Assembly (NCBI GenBank): GCA_003584005.1
Contig: QXHL01000019.1
Location: 1-58,678, forward strand
Reading direction: 5' to 3'
Origin: Alicyclobacillaceae bacterium I2511
GTDB taxonomy: Bacteria > Bacillota > Bacilli > Alicyclobacillales > Alicyclobacillaceae
Length of the DNA stretch: 58,678 nucleotides
Positions 1-8,312 of this stretch are shown here, one piece after another; the first letter of the stretch is position 1; every line of letters starts with the position of its first letter. Made by a program: the position numbers and the translations under genes. A model generated the notes under the pieces. It worked only from the letters and a program-made list of their open reading frames with translations, was not told the origin of the DNA and made no database searches.

Positions 1-772
1 CCACCGGCGTCCCTTCAGCCACTCCCAACAATGCGGCAGCCTCCGCCGTCAGGTGGCCCACCACATCGGTCGACTCACAACTGTCGGGTAACAAGGTCAT
101 GGGTAAATCCAGGGCGTGGCACATGTTCACAGACCAACGGCGATGGGCCACGTCGTACAGTAGCGTCCCTGAGGCATCGGCGGCATCCATAGCAAATTGA
201 CCTGTCATACGATAGCGAACATAGTCCTTGGGCAATAAAATTTTAGCAATTCGACTAAAAGCTTGGGGTTCGTGTTGACGCATCCATAACAGCTTCGTTG
301 CAGTAAAGTTAGGTAAAGGCGGATTTTCTGTCCATGCAATGATGTTGTCCCGACCAATCTCCTGTTCCATCCACTGGGCTTGGGGTGCGGAGCGTAGGTC
401 ACACCAAATGAGGGCCGGGCGCACCACCTGACCCTGTCCATCCAGGGGTACGAGCCCGTGCATTTGCCCGGAAAAGCTGAGGGCCGCAATCCGCGTGTGC
501 GAATATTCCCCACCGCTTTGCGACTCCGACGCCGCCCCAGCGTCCAAGCTGGTCAAAACACGGCGTACCGCCTGTACCGTGGCCTGCCACCAGTCTTCTG
601 GCCGCTGCTCTGCCCAGCCAGATGTGGGCGCCTGCATGTCATAGGTACAAGTGGCGCTGGCCAAAGTCCGTCCATCCGGATTGACTGCAATCGCTTTCGT
701 CCCTGAAGTGCCAATGTCGATGCCTAACACGACGGTACGCGTAGAAATTTCCCCTTCCCACCGATTCCTCAT
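1..772 (-). CDS. xylB: Xylulokinase, FGGY family (3' end beyond left edge)
   Basis: About 257 N-terminal residues are present; the frame stays open to the left edge. Xylulokinase phosphorylates D-xylulose in the cytoplasm for entry into the pentose phosphate pathway. Seen: the FGGY/actin-like phosphate loop VLGIDIGTSGTKA near the N terminus, then SGQMHGLV, the conserved CDLRS and LLPKDYVRYRMTG, all typical of XylB. I place the start at the ATG at 770-772; no strong ribosome binding site precedes it, and an in-frame GTG fourteen codons later is an alternative. It diverges from a ROK repressor, with a xylO-like operator between them, so xylose-controlled repression is the likely regulation. A different pentulose or hexulose kinase is possible but less likely given the operator. 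Confidence 0.88.
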   Translation of the reverse strand, partial: MRNRWEGEISTRTVVLGIDIGTSGTKAIAVNPDGRTLASATCTYDMQAPTSGWAEQRPEDWWQATVQAVRRVLTSLDAGAASESQSGGEYSHTRIAALSFSGQMHGLVPLDGQGQVVRPALIWCDLRSAPQAQWMEQEIGRDNIIAWTENPPLPNFTATKLLWMRQHEPQAFSRIAKILLPKDYVRYRMTGQFAMDAADASGTLLYDVAHRRWSVNMCHALDLPMTLLPDSCESTDVVGHLTAEAAALLGVAEGTPV

Positions 773-811
773 TGTGTAAAATGAACTGGAGAATGATCTG
801 CAGGAGTCCAT

Positions 812-836
812 TTAGTTTGTCTTCCCAACAAATACA
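812..836. promoter_or_regulatory. xylO-like operator for XylR
   Basis: The stretch has TTAGTTTGT, a 6-base centre and AACAAA, which is the half-site layout of the Bacillus xylO operator (TTAGTTTGT...AACAAACTAA). Only the last four bases deviate. It lies 40 bases upstream of xylB and about 200 bases upstream of the ROK gene, so it most directly controls xylB. Confidence 0.7.
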
Positions 837-873
837 ACCTATCGCATTTCCCGAAAAATTGCAATAGGTTGTA
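833..873. repeat. Long imperfect inverted repeat upstream of xylB
   Basis: TACAACCTATCGCA at 833-846 pairs with TGCAATAGGTTGTA at 860-873 with one mismatch, and the stem can extend a few bases inward to a short loop. It overlaps the right half of the xylO-like site. It could be a second operator or a leader hairpin; there is no T-run to make it a clear terminator. Confidence 0.5.
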
Positions 874-1039
874 GAGGGAGCAAATGCTGGCTGTTAATAC
901 AGTCCAATAATGATAATAAGGCTGTCCGAGAATTGAAATATCTAGGCTGCTATTTGCTTGATCAATCAACAAATATAAGGCAAGATGAGAGGGTGTTGTA
1001 TACGTATCGATACCACAGTCGAAGAATTGCGAGGTTGAA

Positions 1040-2257
1040 GTGAATCCCATGACCCGAACCGGAGACCAAGCCTTTGTGAAGGAACTGAATCTCTCCATTG
1101 TGCTTAACGTACTGCGCTTTCAAGGCACAGTGTCGAGAACCCAAATCGCCAAACTTACGGGGCTTAACAAAGCCACCATCTCTTCTTTGGTAGACGAGTT
1201 GATTACCAAGCAACTGGTAATAGAAGTTGGCCGAGCCCCTTCTCAAGTAGGCCGCCGGCCGATTTTGTTACTGTTTAACGCCAACGCAGGATTTGCCCTA
1301 GGCATTGACCTGGAAGTGGATTTTGTCCGGGTGGTGGCCACCGATTTGTCGGGCCAAATTGTACAAACCCAGGAGTGTTCCTTGACACATCCTGAACATC
1401 CCCAAAGTGTCCTTGGTCAGTTGGTGGAACAGATTCAGACGCTGGTGGGCCAATTGCCCCCCACCCCTTTCGGAGTGGTGGGCATCGGAGTGGGCGTCCC
1501 CGGCCTGGTGGACTATAGGCGGGGGATTGTCATCAACGCCCCCAACCTCGGCTGGCGCGATATACACCTCAAAGCCTTGTTGGAAAGTTACGTTAACCTC
1601 CCGGTCTATGTAGACAATGAGGCCAATGCGGGCGCCTTGGGTGAAAAAATGCGGGGTGCTGGTCGGGATGTTTCCGACTTGGTCTATATCAGCGCCGGTG
1701 TGGGCATTGGCGTCGGTATCATTGTCAATCATGAACTCATCCGCGGTGCCCAAGGCATGGCTGGCGAATTCGGCCACATGACTGTGGAGCCGCAAGGACT
1801 GCGGTGTGGCTGCGGTAACCAAGGCTGCTGGGAAATGTACGCTTCTGAAAAGGCCCTGGTAGATCAGTATCGACGCCTGTCTGGTCGTTCATTGAATAGT
1901 GCGGCTATTCTTTCCCTGGTAGCGGAAAACGAAAACTTTGCATTAGAATCTCTACAGTCCATTGGCCAGTATTTAGGTATTGGGATTGCCAACATTCTCA
2001 ATGGCCTCAATCCCTCCCTTGTGATTATTGGCAACCGTTTAGGCCGTGCGGGCGACCGTCTGCTGGGTCCCGTGCTACACACGGTTCAGTCCCGCTGTTT
2101 TATTGCCCCTTACTCCGAAGTCAAGATTCAGATGTCGGCCTTGGGCCTAGATACCTGCGCTATTGGCGCGGCTTCGCTGGTTTTGCACGAGTATTTCGCA
2201 GGTCCCCTGGGACAGGTGCACCCACCCATGGGTCTAACAGGGTCCCTGAAGGCATAA
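1040..2257 (+). CDS. xylR: ROK-family xylose repressor XylR
   Basis: A 405-residue cytoplasmic repressor. The N terminus (about residues 20-60) is a winged helix-turn-helix (SRTQIAKLTGLNKATISSLV). The remainder is the ROK sugar-kinase-like fold, with VGIGVGVPGLVD, the sugar-site N-E-A-N-A segment (VDNEANAGALGE) and the zinc motif CGCGNQGCWE with cysteines at about 256, 258 and 263. Start: GTG at 1040 is preceded by GAGG at 1031-1034; the ATG at 1049 is the alternative. Its place opposite xylB across a xylO-like operator supports XylR rather than a NagC/Mlc-type ROK protein. By analogy xylose releases it from DNA. An aldose epimerase gene follows 49 bases downstream and may be co-transcribed. 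Confidence 0.85.
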   Translation: MNPMTRTGDQAFVKELNLSIVLNVLRFQGTVSRTQIAKLTGLNKATISSLVDELITKQLVIEVGRAPSQVGRRPILLLFNANAGFALGIDLEVDFVRVVATDLSGQIVQTQECSLTHPEHPQSVLGQLVEQIQTLVGQLPPTPFGVVGIGVGVPGLVDYRRGIVINAPNLGWRDIHLKALLESYVNLPVYVDNEANAGALGEKMRGAGRDVSDLVYISAGVGIGVGIIVNHELIRGAQGMAGEFGHMTVEPQGLRCGCGNQGCWEMYASEKALVDQYRRLSGRSLNSAAILSLVAENENFALESLQSIGQYLGIGIANILNGLNPSLVIIGNRLGRAGDRLLGPVLHTVQSRCFIAPYSEVKIQMSALGLDTCAIGAASLVLHEYFAGPLGQVHPPMGLTGSLKA

Positions 2258-2306
2258 GCCAGTCAATGGGATCACACACTGTTTTTATTTTTCAGGAGGG
2301 AACTTC

Positions 2307-3395
2307 ATGACGCGGATGCAACCGTGGATTGCAAAGAGTCTGTACGCAGGCTATCCTGCCCTTGTGTTGTACGCTGGCAACTACGAGGCCATTCTTCTGC
2401 CTTCGCTTGGAGGACATCTGATTGCTTTACGTGACACGGCGAGGGGATTTCACTTTTTACACGAACCCATTGCGATGTTTGAAGGGTCTGTGGATAGGGC
2501 ACAAAGTGAATCGATGGTTGCCTACTTTGAGCAACCCTTCGCCTATGGTATCCCGGTCCTATTTCCGCCCAATCGTTTTCAGGACGGATGGTTCCAGTTT
2601 GCGGACCGCACCTATCAACTGCCCATCAACGAGCCAGAAACGCATAATCACATTCACGGCTTTTTTTACAACCAGCCCTGGTCTGTGCTAGAAACAGGGA
2701 TTCGCGAAGAGCATGCTTACGCAATCCTCCGTCAACAGGTGGACACCCATCACTCAGTCTACAAGTACTTCCCACACACTTTCACGTTGACCCTCCAATA
2801 CGAATTGTCGGCAGCGGGTTTACAGCAGCAAGTGGACGTGTGGAATCAAGACCACACGTCGATGCCCTTAATGCTGGGATTTCACACCGCCTTTCAGGTT
2901 CCATTCAGTCCCCATAGTCAGCCGGAAGATTGTCGAATAGCCATCAACATCGGTGAAAAATGGGAACTTACGGATCGCAAACTGCCCAGTGGAAGAAAAC
3001 AGAAGTGGGACGAGATGGAGGAGAACCTAGCCCGTGCTGGCGGCGTTTACCCGTTCGCCCATCCCCTGGACGCCCACTACAATGCAACCACAGGGCCCGG
3101 ACCGAACCGCGCAGTATTAAAGGATTTGCGAGCAGAGGCGGAATTCGTTTACGAGACAGACCCACAGTACACCACCTGGATGTTGTGGAACAAGGATGCT
3201 AAAAGTAACTTTTTTTGTCCCGAACCCATGTCCTGTGTGGTCAATGCGCCCAATCTGAACCTGCCCGACACGGTGACAGGGCTTGTTTCTCTGGCCCCGG
3301 GGGAACACTGGTCTGCCGTTAGCCGCATGTACGTTCAACCATTATCCCTGCATGGAAGTGTGGAACCAATTAGTGAGCAACCCACCTTAGCATAA
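2307..3395 (+). CDS. Aldose 1-epimerase (galactose mutarotase family)
   Basis: A 362-residue cytosolic protein of the mutarotase fold, which interconverts alpha and beta anomers of free aldoses. Seen: LLPSLGGHL near the N terminus, GIPVLFPPNRF, the HNHIHGF segment with the first catalytic histidine, LGFHTAFQVPF with the second, and CPEPMSCVVNAPN near the C terminus with the likely catalytic glutamate. The start ATG has AGGAGGG eight bases upstream. Its position behind xylR suggests it serves xylose or xylan-derived sugar metabolism. The family also includes hexose-6-phosphate epimerases, so the substrate is not proven. Confidence 0.8.
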   Translation: MTRMQPWIAKSLYAGYPALVLYAGNYEAILLPSLGGHLIALRDTARGFHFLHEPIAMFEGSVDRAQSESMVAYFEQPFAYGIPVLFPPNRFQDGWFQFADRTYQLPINEPETHNHIHGFFYNQPWSVLETGIREEHAYAILRQQVDTHHSVYKYFPHTFTLTLQYELSAAGLQQQVDVWNQDHTSMPLMLGFHTAFQVPFSPHSQPEDCRIAINIGEKWELTDRKLPSGRKQKWDEMEENLARAGGVYPFAHPLDAHYNATTGPGPNRAVLKDLRAEAEFVYETDPQYTTWMLWNKDAKSNFFCPEPMSCVVNAPNLNLPDTVTGLVSLAPGEHWSAVSRMYVQPLSLHGSVEPISEQPTLA

Positions 3396-3397
3396 TA

Positions 3398-3450
3398 AGA
3401 CCAGGGGGACACTCCGGCCATACGGCTACCGCTGAGTGTCCCCCTGGTCT
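3398..3450 (+). terminator. Strong hairpin after the aldose epimerase
   Basis: A perfect 17-base inverted repeat (3398-3414 with 3434-3450; arms begin AGACCAGGGGGACAC) starts three bases after the epimerase stop codon, with a 19-base loop. No T-run follows, so this is a probable terminator or mRNA 3' stabiliser. Confidence 0.6.
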
Positions 3451-3548
3451 GTAGAACGATTTACCCGTTTGCCAGAGGGATGAACAAAAATGCTTCAACA
3501 TTACAAACCTGAACACATCCACATATGGGCAGTGATTTCGAACCCTAC

Positions 3549-3713
3549 TTACTCCCCGTGGTTCATACAGCGCTCACACTCATACATGGCGCCGTCCCGT
3601 TGTCCGTAAAAGTCGGCTCCACACTGGACACAGGTGTGACTGTGATGGGGCGTATTGCCCTGCTCCTCCCCCACAAACCTATCCTCTTCCCTCATCACTG
3701 GCTCTTTTCCCAT
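3549..3713 (-). CDS. Small zinc-ribbon protein, YhfH-like
   Basis: A 54-codon gene. The ATG has a textbook AAGGAGG seven bases upstream. The protein holds a CxxC pair (TCVQCGADFYGQ) and a second CxxC (CERCMN) separated by 17 residues, with a conserved-looking Tyr before the second pair. This resembles the short YhfH proteins of Bacillaceae (CxxCG...EQ...Y...CDxC). It probably binds one zinc ion; the function of the family is unknown. A 30-codon gene ends 12 bases upstream, so the two are likely one transcript. The similarity to YhfH is my recognition by pattern only. Confidence 0.6.
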   Translation of the reverse strand: MGKEPVMREEDRFVGEEQGNTPHHSHTCVQCGADFYGQRDGAMYECERCMNHGE

Positions 3714-3725
3714 GGTATTTCCTCC

Positions 3726-3818
3726 TTATTCGAATTCATTCACCCACATGTAGGTTGCGGCCATGGATGGTTGAATTGCCACCCCCTTGGGCCATCCATA
3801 GTCTTCCACCCCAAACAT
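3726..3818 (-). CDS. 30-residue putative microprotein upstream of the zinc ribbon
   Basis: ATG at 3816-3818 with GAGGG eight bases upstream and a stop 12 bases before the ATG of the zinc-ribbon gene. The predicted peptide (begins MFGVEDYGWPKG, ends MWVNEFE) is unlike any family I recognise. The good ribosome binding site, the tight spacing and a TATAAT box about 65 bases upstream argue for translation, either as a microprotein or as a leader peptide coupling translation of the next gene. Short chance frames of this size are common, so this stays tentative. Confidence 0.4.
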   Translation of the reverse strand: MFGVEDYGWPKGVAIQPSMAATYMWVNEFE

Positions 3819-3880
3819 TAAATCATCCCTCGACACGGCTTACATCCTCTGTACTAATACAGATATGTGTTTATGGAACT

Positions 3881-3886
3881 ATTATA
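3881..3886 (-). promoter_or_regulatory. Possible -10 box for the two small genes
   Basis: TATAAT on the minus strand, about 65 bases upstream of the 30-codon gene; no good -35 box lies 17 bases further up. The rest of 3819-4110 is AT-rich, with A and T runs and CTGTA/TACAG arms at 3850-3863, and holds no other gene that I can support. Confidence 0.35.
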
Positions 3887-4110
3887 TTACACTTCATTCT
3901 GATGCGCTACCCATTTCACAAAAAAAACACAGTATTTTTTCTATTTTCCCCTCCCCATATGACTTGACACGCCAGAAATTTCCTCCCCTTTCATACTCCA
4001 ACGCCTTAAATACTATTATATCATTTAATATATTCTGATATCAATACCCCTGAGCCACACAAAATTCCACGCGGACTGCCTCGAAGAAGAACTTGAAGCG
4101 CATGTGGCGA

Positions 4111-5034
4111 TCAGACGTGTGGCCCTTTCCCGCTTTGTGACAGGGGACCCTGTTTCAAACGTGTGGACTGAAAAGGCAACGGCACGTTGTTGACCAGTAC
4201 CACACTGGCCAAGATAATGAGTAGCCCCACCACCATGCTGGGCAAAAGGGGTTCTTGCAAAAACACGGCTCCCCACAGCACACCAAATATTGGTACCAGA
4301 AAAGTCACGGTAAGGGTTTTGACAGGACCCACACGGGCCATCAAGTGAAAATATAATAAATATCCTATTGAAGTAGAAAGAATGGCCAAGCCTAACACAG
4401 ACCCCACAACCGGCCAAGACGGCCAGTGTGTAGGGGGATGAACTAGGGCCAAAGGAAGTAATACCAGGGCGGCCCCCAACTGCTGACCTAAGGCCAAATC
4501 CAGCGGTCTTTCCCCACGAAAAGCTCGACTGGAAAAAACCCCGCCAATCCCGTAAGCCAAAGCGGCCCCCAAAGATGCGGCAATAGCCCACCCAGTACTC
4601 GGGTTATGATCCGTTCCCTGCCAACCCACCAAGACGCCCACACCGAGAATGCCCAGCAACAGTCCCACCAGTTTTTTACGTGTGAGTGGGTCTGAAATCC
4701 AAACCCGGGCCACCAAAGCGGTGAACATGGGTGTCGTAGCATTCAAGATGGCGGCCACGGCCGCCGACAGACTCAGTTCTGCGGTGGCAATAAGCGTGAA
4801 AGGAAGTGCCGCATTGACGGCCCCCAAAACCAAGTAGCGCCAACTGCGGTGTAAAATGTGGGGCCGCTGACGCCGAAACGCCAACACAGCCAACAATCCC
4901 AAAGCGGCAATCCAGACCCGAATATCGATGAGCACCGCAGGCCCAAGGACTGGTGCGGCCACCCGCATAAAAATGAATGAGGCCCCCCACAGGGCCGCCA
5001 GAAGTACCAGTGTCAAGATGTCGCGAAGGGTCAA
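4111..5034 (-). CDS. EamA-family (DMT superfamily) transporter
   Basis: A 307-residue integral membrane protein with about ten hydrophobic helices in two EamA repeats (roughly residues 8-137 and 150-285). The second repeat ends in VPIFGVLWGAVFLQEPL, a typical signature. Family members export metabolites or amino acids, often YdcZ/RhaT/YdeD-like; the substrate is unknown. The start is TTG at 5032-5034 with GAGGG seven bases upstream; the ATG inside that ribosome site is quickly followed by a stop and cannot be used. It lies 200 bases downstream of the aldehyde dehydrogenase on the same strand and could be the last gene of the GABA-type operon or independent. Confidence 0.82.
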   Translation of the reverse strand: MTLRDILTLVLLAALWGASFIFMRVAAPVLGPAVLIDIRVWIAALGLLAVLAFRRQRPHILHRSWRYLVLGAVNAALPFTLIATAELSLSAAVAAILNATTPMFTALVARVWISDPLTRKKLVGLLLGILGVGVLVGWQGTDHNPSTGWAIAASLGAALAYGIGGVFSSRAFRGERPLDLALGQQLGAALVLLPLALVHPPTHWPSWPVVGSVLGLAILSTSIGYLLYFHLMARVGPVKTLTVTFLVPIFGVLWGAVFLQEPLLPSMVVGLLIILASVVLVNNVPLPFQSTRLKQGPLSQSGKGPHV

Positions 5035-5234
5035 GCCCCGTCCCTCATTTCAGTTGTCTCACTCAATACTACCAATGCCACTTCCAGACTACACGAACCA
5101 GAACCAAAACGGTAGTGGAACCTGTGACAAACAGCTTGAGCCACACACAATGGAGTCCCAACCGTTGACTGGCTGAGACTCCATAGTACGAGCAAGATAC
5201 AAGTACGGTTTACCCCTGGTTGCTCAGAACGAGA

Positions 5235-6647
5235 TTAGACCTGATTGTGAATAACCACCAGCTTGCTTTCAGTCATCTCCTCAATAGCGTACTTTGGACC
5301 TTCCCGGCCAATCCCACTGTCTTTGACGCCCCCGTAAGGCATCTCGTCCGCCCGAAAGCCCGACGTCTCGTTAATGTGGACACCGCCTACCCGAATCTCC
5401 TTGGCACACTTGAGCATCACGTCAATCGAGGCGGTAAACACCCCGGACTGTAAGCCATACTTGGAATCGTTGACCTTCGCAATGGCTTCGGTCAGCGTGG
5501 TATATGGGTTGACCACCACCACTGGAGCGAATGCCTCCTCTGAACACACCCGACAGCTGGGGGCTGCGTCGGTCAGGATGGTTGGCGTCAAAACCGCTCC
5601 ACGACGTTCCCCCCCCGTGACGAGCTGGGCACCCGCCGCCTCTGCCTCTTTCACCCACGCCTCTGCCCTTTGTGCCTCCGCCTCGCTAATCATCGGCCCC
5701 ACCTGCGTATCCGGGTCTGTCGGATTGCCCACCTTGAGGGCATTCACCGCAGCCTTGAACCGGGTCATAAAGTCTTCGTACACCTGTTCTTGCACGTAAA
5801 TACGTTGCACAGATATGCATACCTGACCAGCATTGTTAAAGGCTGTTTTGGCACACCTGTCTGCGGCCAAATCCAAGTCCGCATCCCCGTGTACCACGAT
5901 GGCACTGTTAGACCCCAACTCCAGCGTGCTCTGCCGCAGCCCTACCGACTCTCGGAGGTGCCGCCCCACAGCTGGGCTACCCGTGAAGGTGTAAAAAGAA
6001 AAGCCTTCTTCCTGCAGCAAATACTCACCTACAGTGCCCCCACTCCCAATGACCAAATTCCCATAACCCTTGGGCAGTCCCGCAGCCTCAAAAATTCGCA
6101 TCAACGCGAGGGCCGTCAGCGGCGTATACGTGGCAGGTTTGAGAACAAATGCATTGCCCGCAGCAATCGCCGGTGCCACCTTGTGTGCCACCAGGTTGAG
6201 TGGAAAATTAAACGGGGAAATCGCGCACACCACGCCAATGGGTACCCGCAGCGTAAATGCAAGGCGGCCCTGGGCGTGGGGAGAAGACAAGGGGACCATC
6301 TCCCCCTGAATTCGCTTTGCCTCCTCTGCTGCCACGCGGAAAGTCTGTACCGCCCGCAACACTTCCGTTCTCGCCTCTGCGAAAGGCTTCCCTGCTTCCT
6401 GGGCAATCCCCATCCCCAATTCGTCCACTTGGGCAGCCAATTGTTCTGAGACAGACGATAAAATTTGATACCGCTCCTGCACGGTCAAAGGGTGCTCTGC
6501 CATGGCCCGCTGACCCGCCATCACTGCTTGGTGCACGTGTTCCCGGCTGGCCACCGACACCTGCCCCAACAACTCACCCGTGTATTTATTGGACACCGAT
6601 ATTTTTTCTTCCGTTTCCAGCCACTCTCCAGCAATCCATAAAGTCAT
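5235..6647 (-). CDS. NAD(P)-dependent aldehyde dehydrogenase, putative semialdehyde dehydrogenase
   Basis: A full-length 470-residue ALDH that would oxidise an aldehyde to its acid in the cytosol. Seen: SPFNFPLN with Asn147, the cofactor segment LKPATYTPLTA, the general base Glu243 in TLELGSNS, and catalytic Cys277 in NNAGQVCISVQR. The ELGSN form and the GQVCISVQR form occur in the lactaldehyde/phosphonoacetaldehyde/GapN-like branch as well as in succinate-semialdehyde enzymes, so substrate assignment rests on context. The gene lies downstream of an aminotransferase and an amino-acid permease on one strand, so succinate semialdehyde or malonate semialdehyde is most plausible. AGGAGGAGG precedes the ATG. 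Confidence 0.83.
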   Translation of the reverse strand: MTLWIAGEWLETEEKISVSNKYTGELLGQVSVASREHVHQAVMAGQRAMAEHPLTVQERYQILSSVSEQLAAQVDELGMGIAQEAGKPFAEARTEVLRAVQTFRVAAEEAKRIQGEMVPLSSPHAQGRLAFTLRVPIGVVCAISPFNFPLNLVAHKVAPAIAAGNAFVLKPATYTPLTALALMRIFEAAGLPKGYGNLVIGSGGTVGEYLLQEEGFSFYTFTGSPAVGRHLRESVGLRQSTLELGSNSAIVVHGDADLDLAADRCAKTAFNNAGQVCISVQRIYVQEQVYEDFMTRFKAAVNALKVGNPTDPDTQVGPMISEAEAQRAEAWVKEAEAAGAQLVTGGERRGAVLTPTILTDAAPSCRVCSEEAFAPVVVVNPYTTLTEAIAKVNDSKYGLQSGVFTASIDVMLKCAKEIRVGGVHINETSGFRADEMPYGGVKDSGIGREGPKYAIEEMTESKLVVIHNQV

Positions 6648-6694
6648 GTAAGTATCCTCCTCCTGTAGAATGCAATAAAATTAGATGTTTCCAC

Positions 6695-6730
6695 CGCATG
6701 CTCGAATCCGTACACGAACGCGTGCTCGAA
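6695..6730. repeat. 12-base direct repeat between permease and dehydrogenase
   Basis: CGCATGCTCGAA (6695-6706) and CGCGTGCTCGAA (6719-6730) repeat at a 24-base interval in the 105-base gap. This may be a regulator site or a chance duplication; nothing else is evident in the gap. Confidence 0.35.
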
Positions 6731-6752
6731 ACAACCTGTTACACCGTTTTGC

Positions 6753-8177
6753 TCAGTCTTCTGCAATAATGCTGCCCACCTTGTCGCTCAAGTCGGGATT
6801 CGCCCTGTTTAAAAATACCGCATAGATAGACGCCAATACCAAATACCCTAAAATAATATAGGGAAACAAATTGAATGGAGCGGGTTGGCCAGGTTGAATG
6901 AGTCCCCACAGCGGCAACAACATGGCCAGGGTCCCCAGACTGGGAAAAACGAGGTGACGCCACAGGCTGAACATGGACCGCCGCTCTCGTAAGTAATACA
7001 CCGGCAGCGCAATATTTAAAACAAGGTACACGAGTGCCACCGGAATCGTACCCAGTGTGGCCATCAAAGCGGCCGCTGTCATTGGTGTAGCCTGTGTCCC
7101 CCAAATGAGCGTAATGACAAGCGAGACCCCCAAGAAAAACAGGATGGCCGACCAGGGTGTTTTTTGCCTCCCCACACGAGCTAAAAATCCTGGCAGCAGT
7201 CCCTCTCTGGCAGCACTAAAAATCATTCGGGCCTGGCCATTTGTGGCGCCAATTAGAGAGGCAAAGGTGCTGGTGAAACCCGCCAAATACACAAGAATGC
7301 CGGCACTGCCTAACACCTTCACGCCGGCATCCACAAAGGGCACCGAAGCCCCGGTGAGTTGCGTGAGGTTGCCATCATAAGCCACTGTGGTGGACCAAGC
7401 CATAAACAGGTAAATGAGTGCCACTGAAACGGTGCTGGTAAAAATCGCAATCGGCACGGAGCGCCGGGGATTACGAGTTTCTTCCACCATCGGTGCTGGA
7501 TTCCCCACACCCATAAACATGAATACCGCAAGTGGAAAAGCCAGGCCAATCCCACGCAATCCGTTTTTCACCGCCAGCGGGTTGAATGCTTGAAGGTCCA
7601 AACTGCCCCTGTGGACCACCAACATGGCGATGGCACTGACCAAAATCAAAATGAGCTCAAAAGCAAAGGTCACCACCGCCCATTTTGTAGAAATTCTGAC
7701 ACCATGGATGACCAGGTATCCCACCAAAAACACCAGCACCACCGTGATGACTTGCCAGGGCACATGGATGGACAAAAACGTCTGCAGAATTGTCGAAGTC
7801 CATCCCCCGAGTACGGCCATGACAAAACCAACGGCGACAATGTAGCCAAAACTGAGCGCCAAGGCGGTGAGGGTTCCGGCAATCCCGCCAAAAGTGCGGC
7901 CAATATAGGAAATGTACGATCCGGTGCTGGGCATGGCCTTCGTAAATTCCATTAAACTGTTAATCTTCAAAAGAACCACAATCCCCGCAACGGCAATGGC
8001 AATCGGGCTCGCTATCCCTGCCGCTAAGGCAATGGCTCCAAAGGAAAAGAAAAAGCTCATGGCGGGTGCGGTGTTTGCCAAAGCGGCGGAAATAATATCA
8101 GCAGTCCCCAACTCTCCACGTTTCAAACGTGGGGGTCCAGTCGATGGCAACAATTCAGTCCTAGGTTCTATAGCCAT
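6753..8177 (-). CDS. APC-family amino-acid permease
   Basis: A 474-residue membrane protein with about twelve hydrophobic helices. The N-terminal cytoplasmic stretch is followed by helix 1 with SAALANTAPAMSFFFSFG, and helix 3 holds MPSTGSYISYIGR, typical of the amino acid-polyamine-organocation family; VGNPAPMVEETRNPRRSVP in the middle is a further family signature. The start ATG follows GGAGGG. It lies between an aminotransferase and an aldehyde dehydrogenase, so uptake of GABA, beta-alanine or another omega-amino acid is the likely role. Expression probably depends on the sigma-54 promoter before the aminotransferase, since I see no separate promoter in the 125-base gap. Confidence 0.85.
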   Translation of the reverse strand: MAIEPRTELLPSTGPPRLKRGELGTADIISAALANTAPAMSFFFSFGAIALAAGIASPIAIAVAGIVVLLKINSLMEFTKAMPSTGSYISYIGRTFGGIAGTLTALALSFGYIVAVGFVMAVLGGWTSTILQTFLSIHVPWQVITVVLVFLVGYLVIHGVRISTKWAVVTFAFELILILVSAIAMLVVHRGSLDLQAFNPLAVKNGLRGIGLAFPLAVFMFMGVGNPAPMVEETRNPRRSVPIAIFTSTVSVALIYLFMAWSTTVAYDGNLTQLTGASVPFVDAGVKVLGSAGILVYLAGFTSTFASLIGATNGQARMIFSAAREGLLPGFLARVGRQKTPWSAILFFLGVSLVITLIWGTQATPMTAAALMATLGTIPVALVYLVLNIALPVYYLRERRSMFSLWRHLVFPSLGTLAMLLPLWGLIQPGQPAPFNLFPYIILGYLVLASIYAVFLNRANPDLSDKVGSIIAED

Positions 8178-8242
8178 ATAAGTCCCTCCATTCGCGTCAC
8201 TTAGAATTTTCTGTATAAAGTTTCTAAAACATTCCTATCCCC

Positions 8243-8272
8243 ATTGGGGGGAGGCAAACCCCTCACCCCAAT
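8243..8272. repeat. Hairpin between aminotransferase and permease
   Basis: ATTGGGGGGAGG (8243-8254) pairs with CCTCACCCCAAT (8261-8272) with one mismatch. No T-run follows on the minus strand, so it may be an mRNA-processing or attenuation element that adjusts permease expression relative to the aminotransferase. Confidence 0.4.
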
Positions 8273-8278
8273 CTTTCC

Positions 8279-8312
8279 TTTCTGTCTACCCCGATTTTCT
8301 GTCTACCCCAAT
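8279..8312. repeat. 17-base tandem duplication at the aminotransferase stop codon
   Basis: TTTCTGTCTACCCC(G/A)AT occurs twice in tandem (8279-8295, 8296-8312). The stop codon of the aminotransferase (8303-8305) lies in the second copy, so the repeat straddles the coding and noncoding boundary. Confidence 0.7.

Noticed and set aside
3525-3821. A 98-codon plus-strand reading frame
   Set aside because: It has no ribosome site and an unlikely composition, and it runs opposite the two small minus-strand genes that do have ribosome sites.
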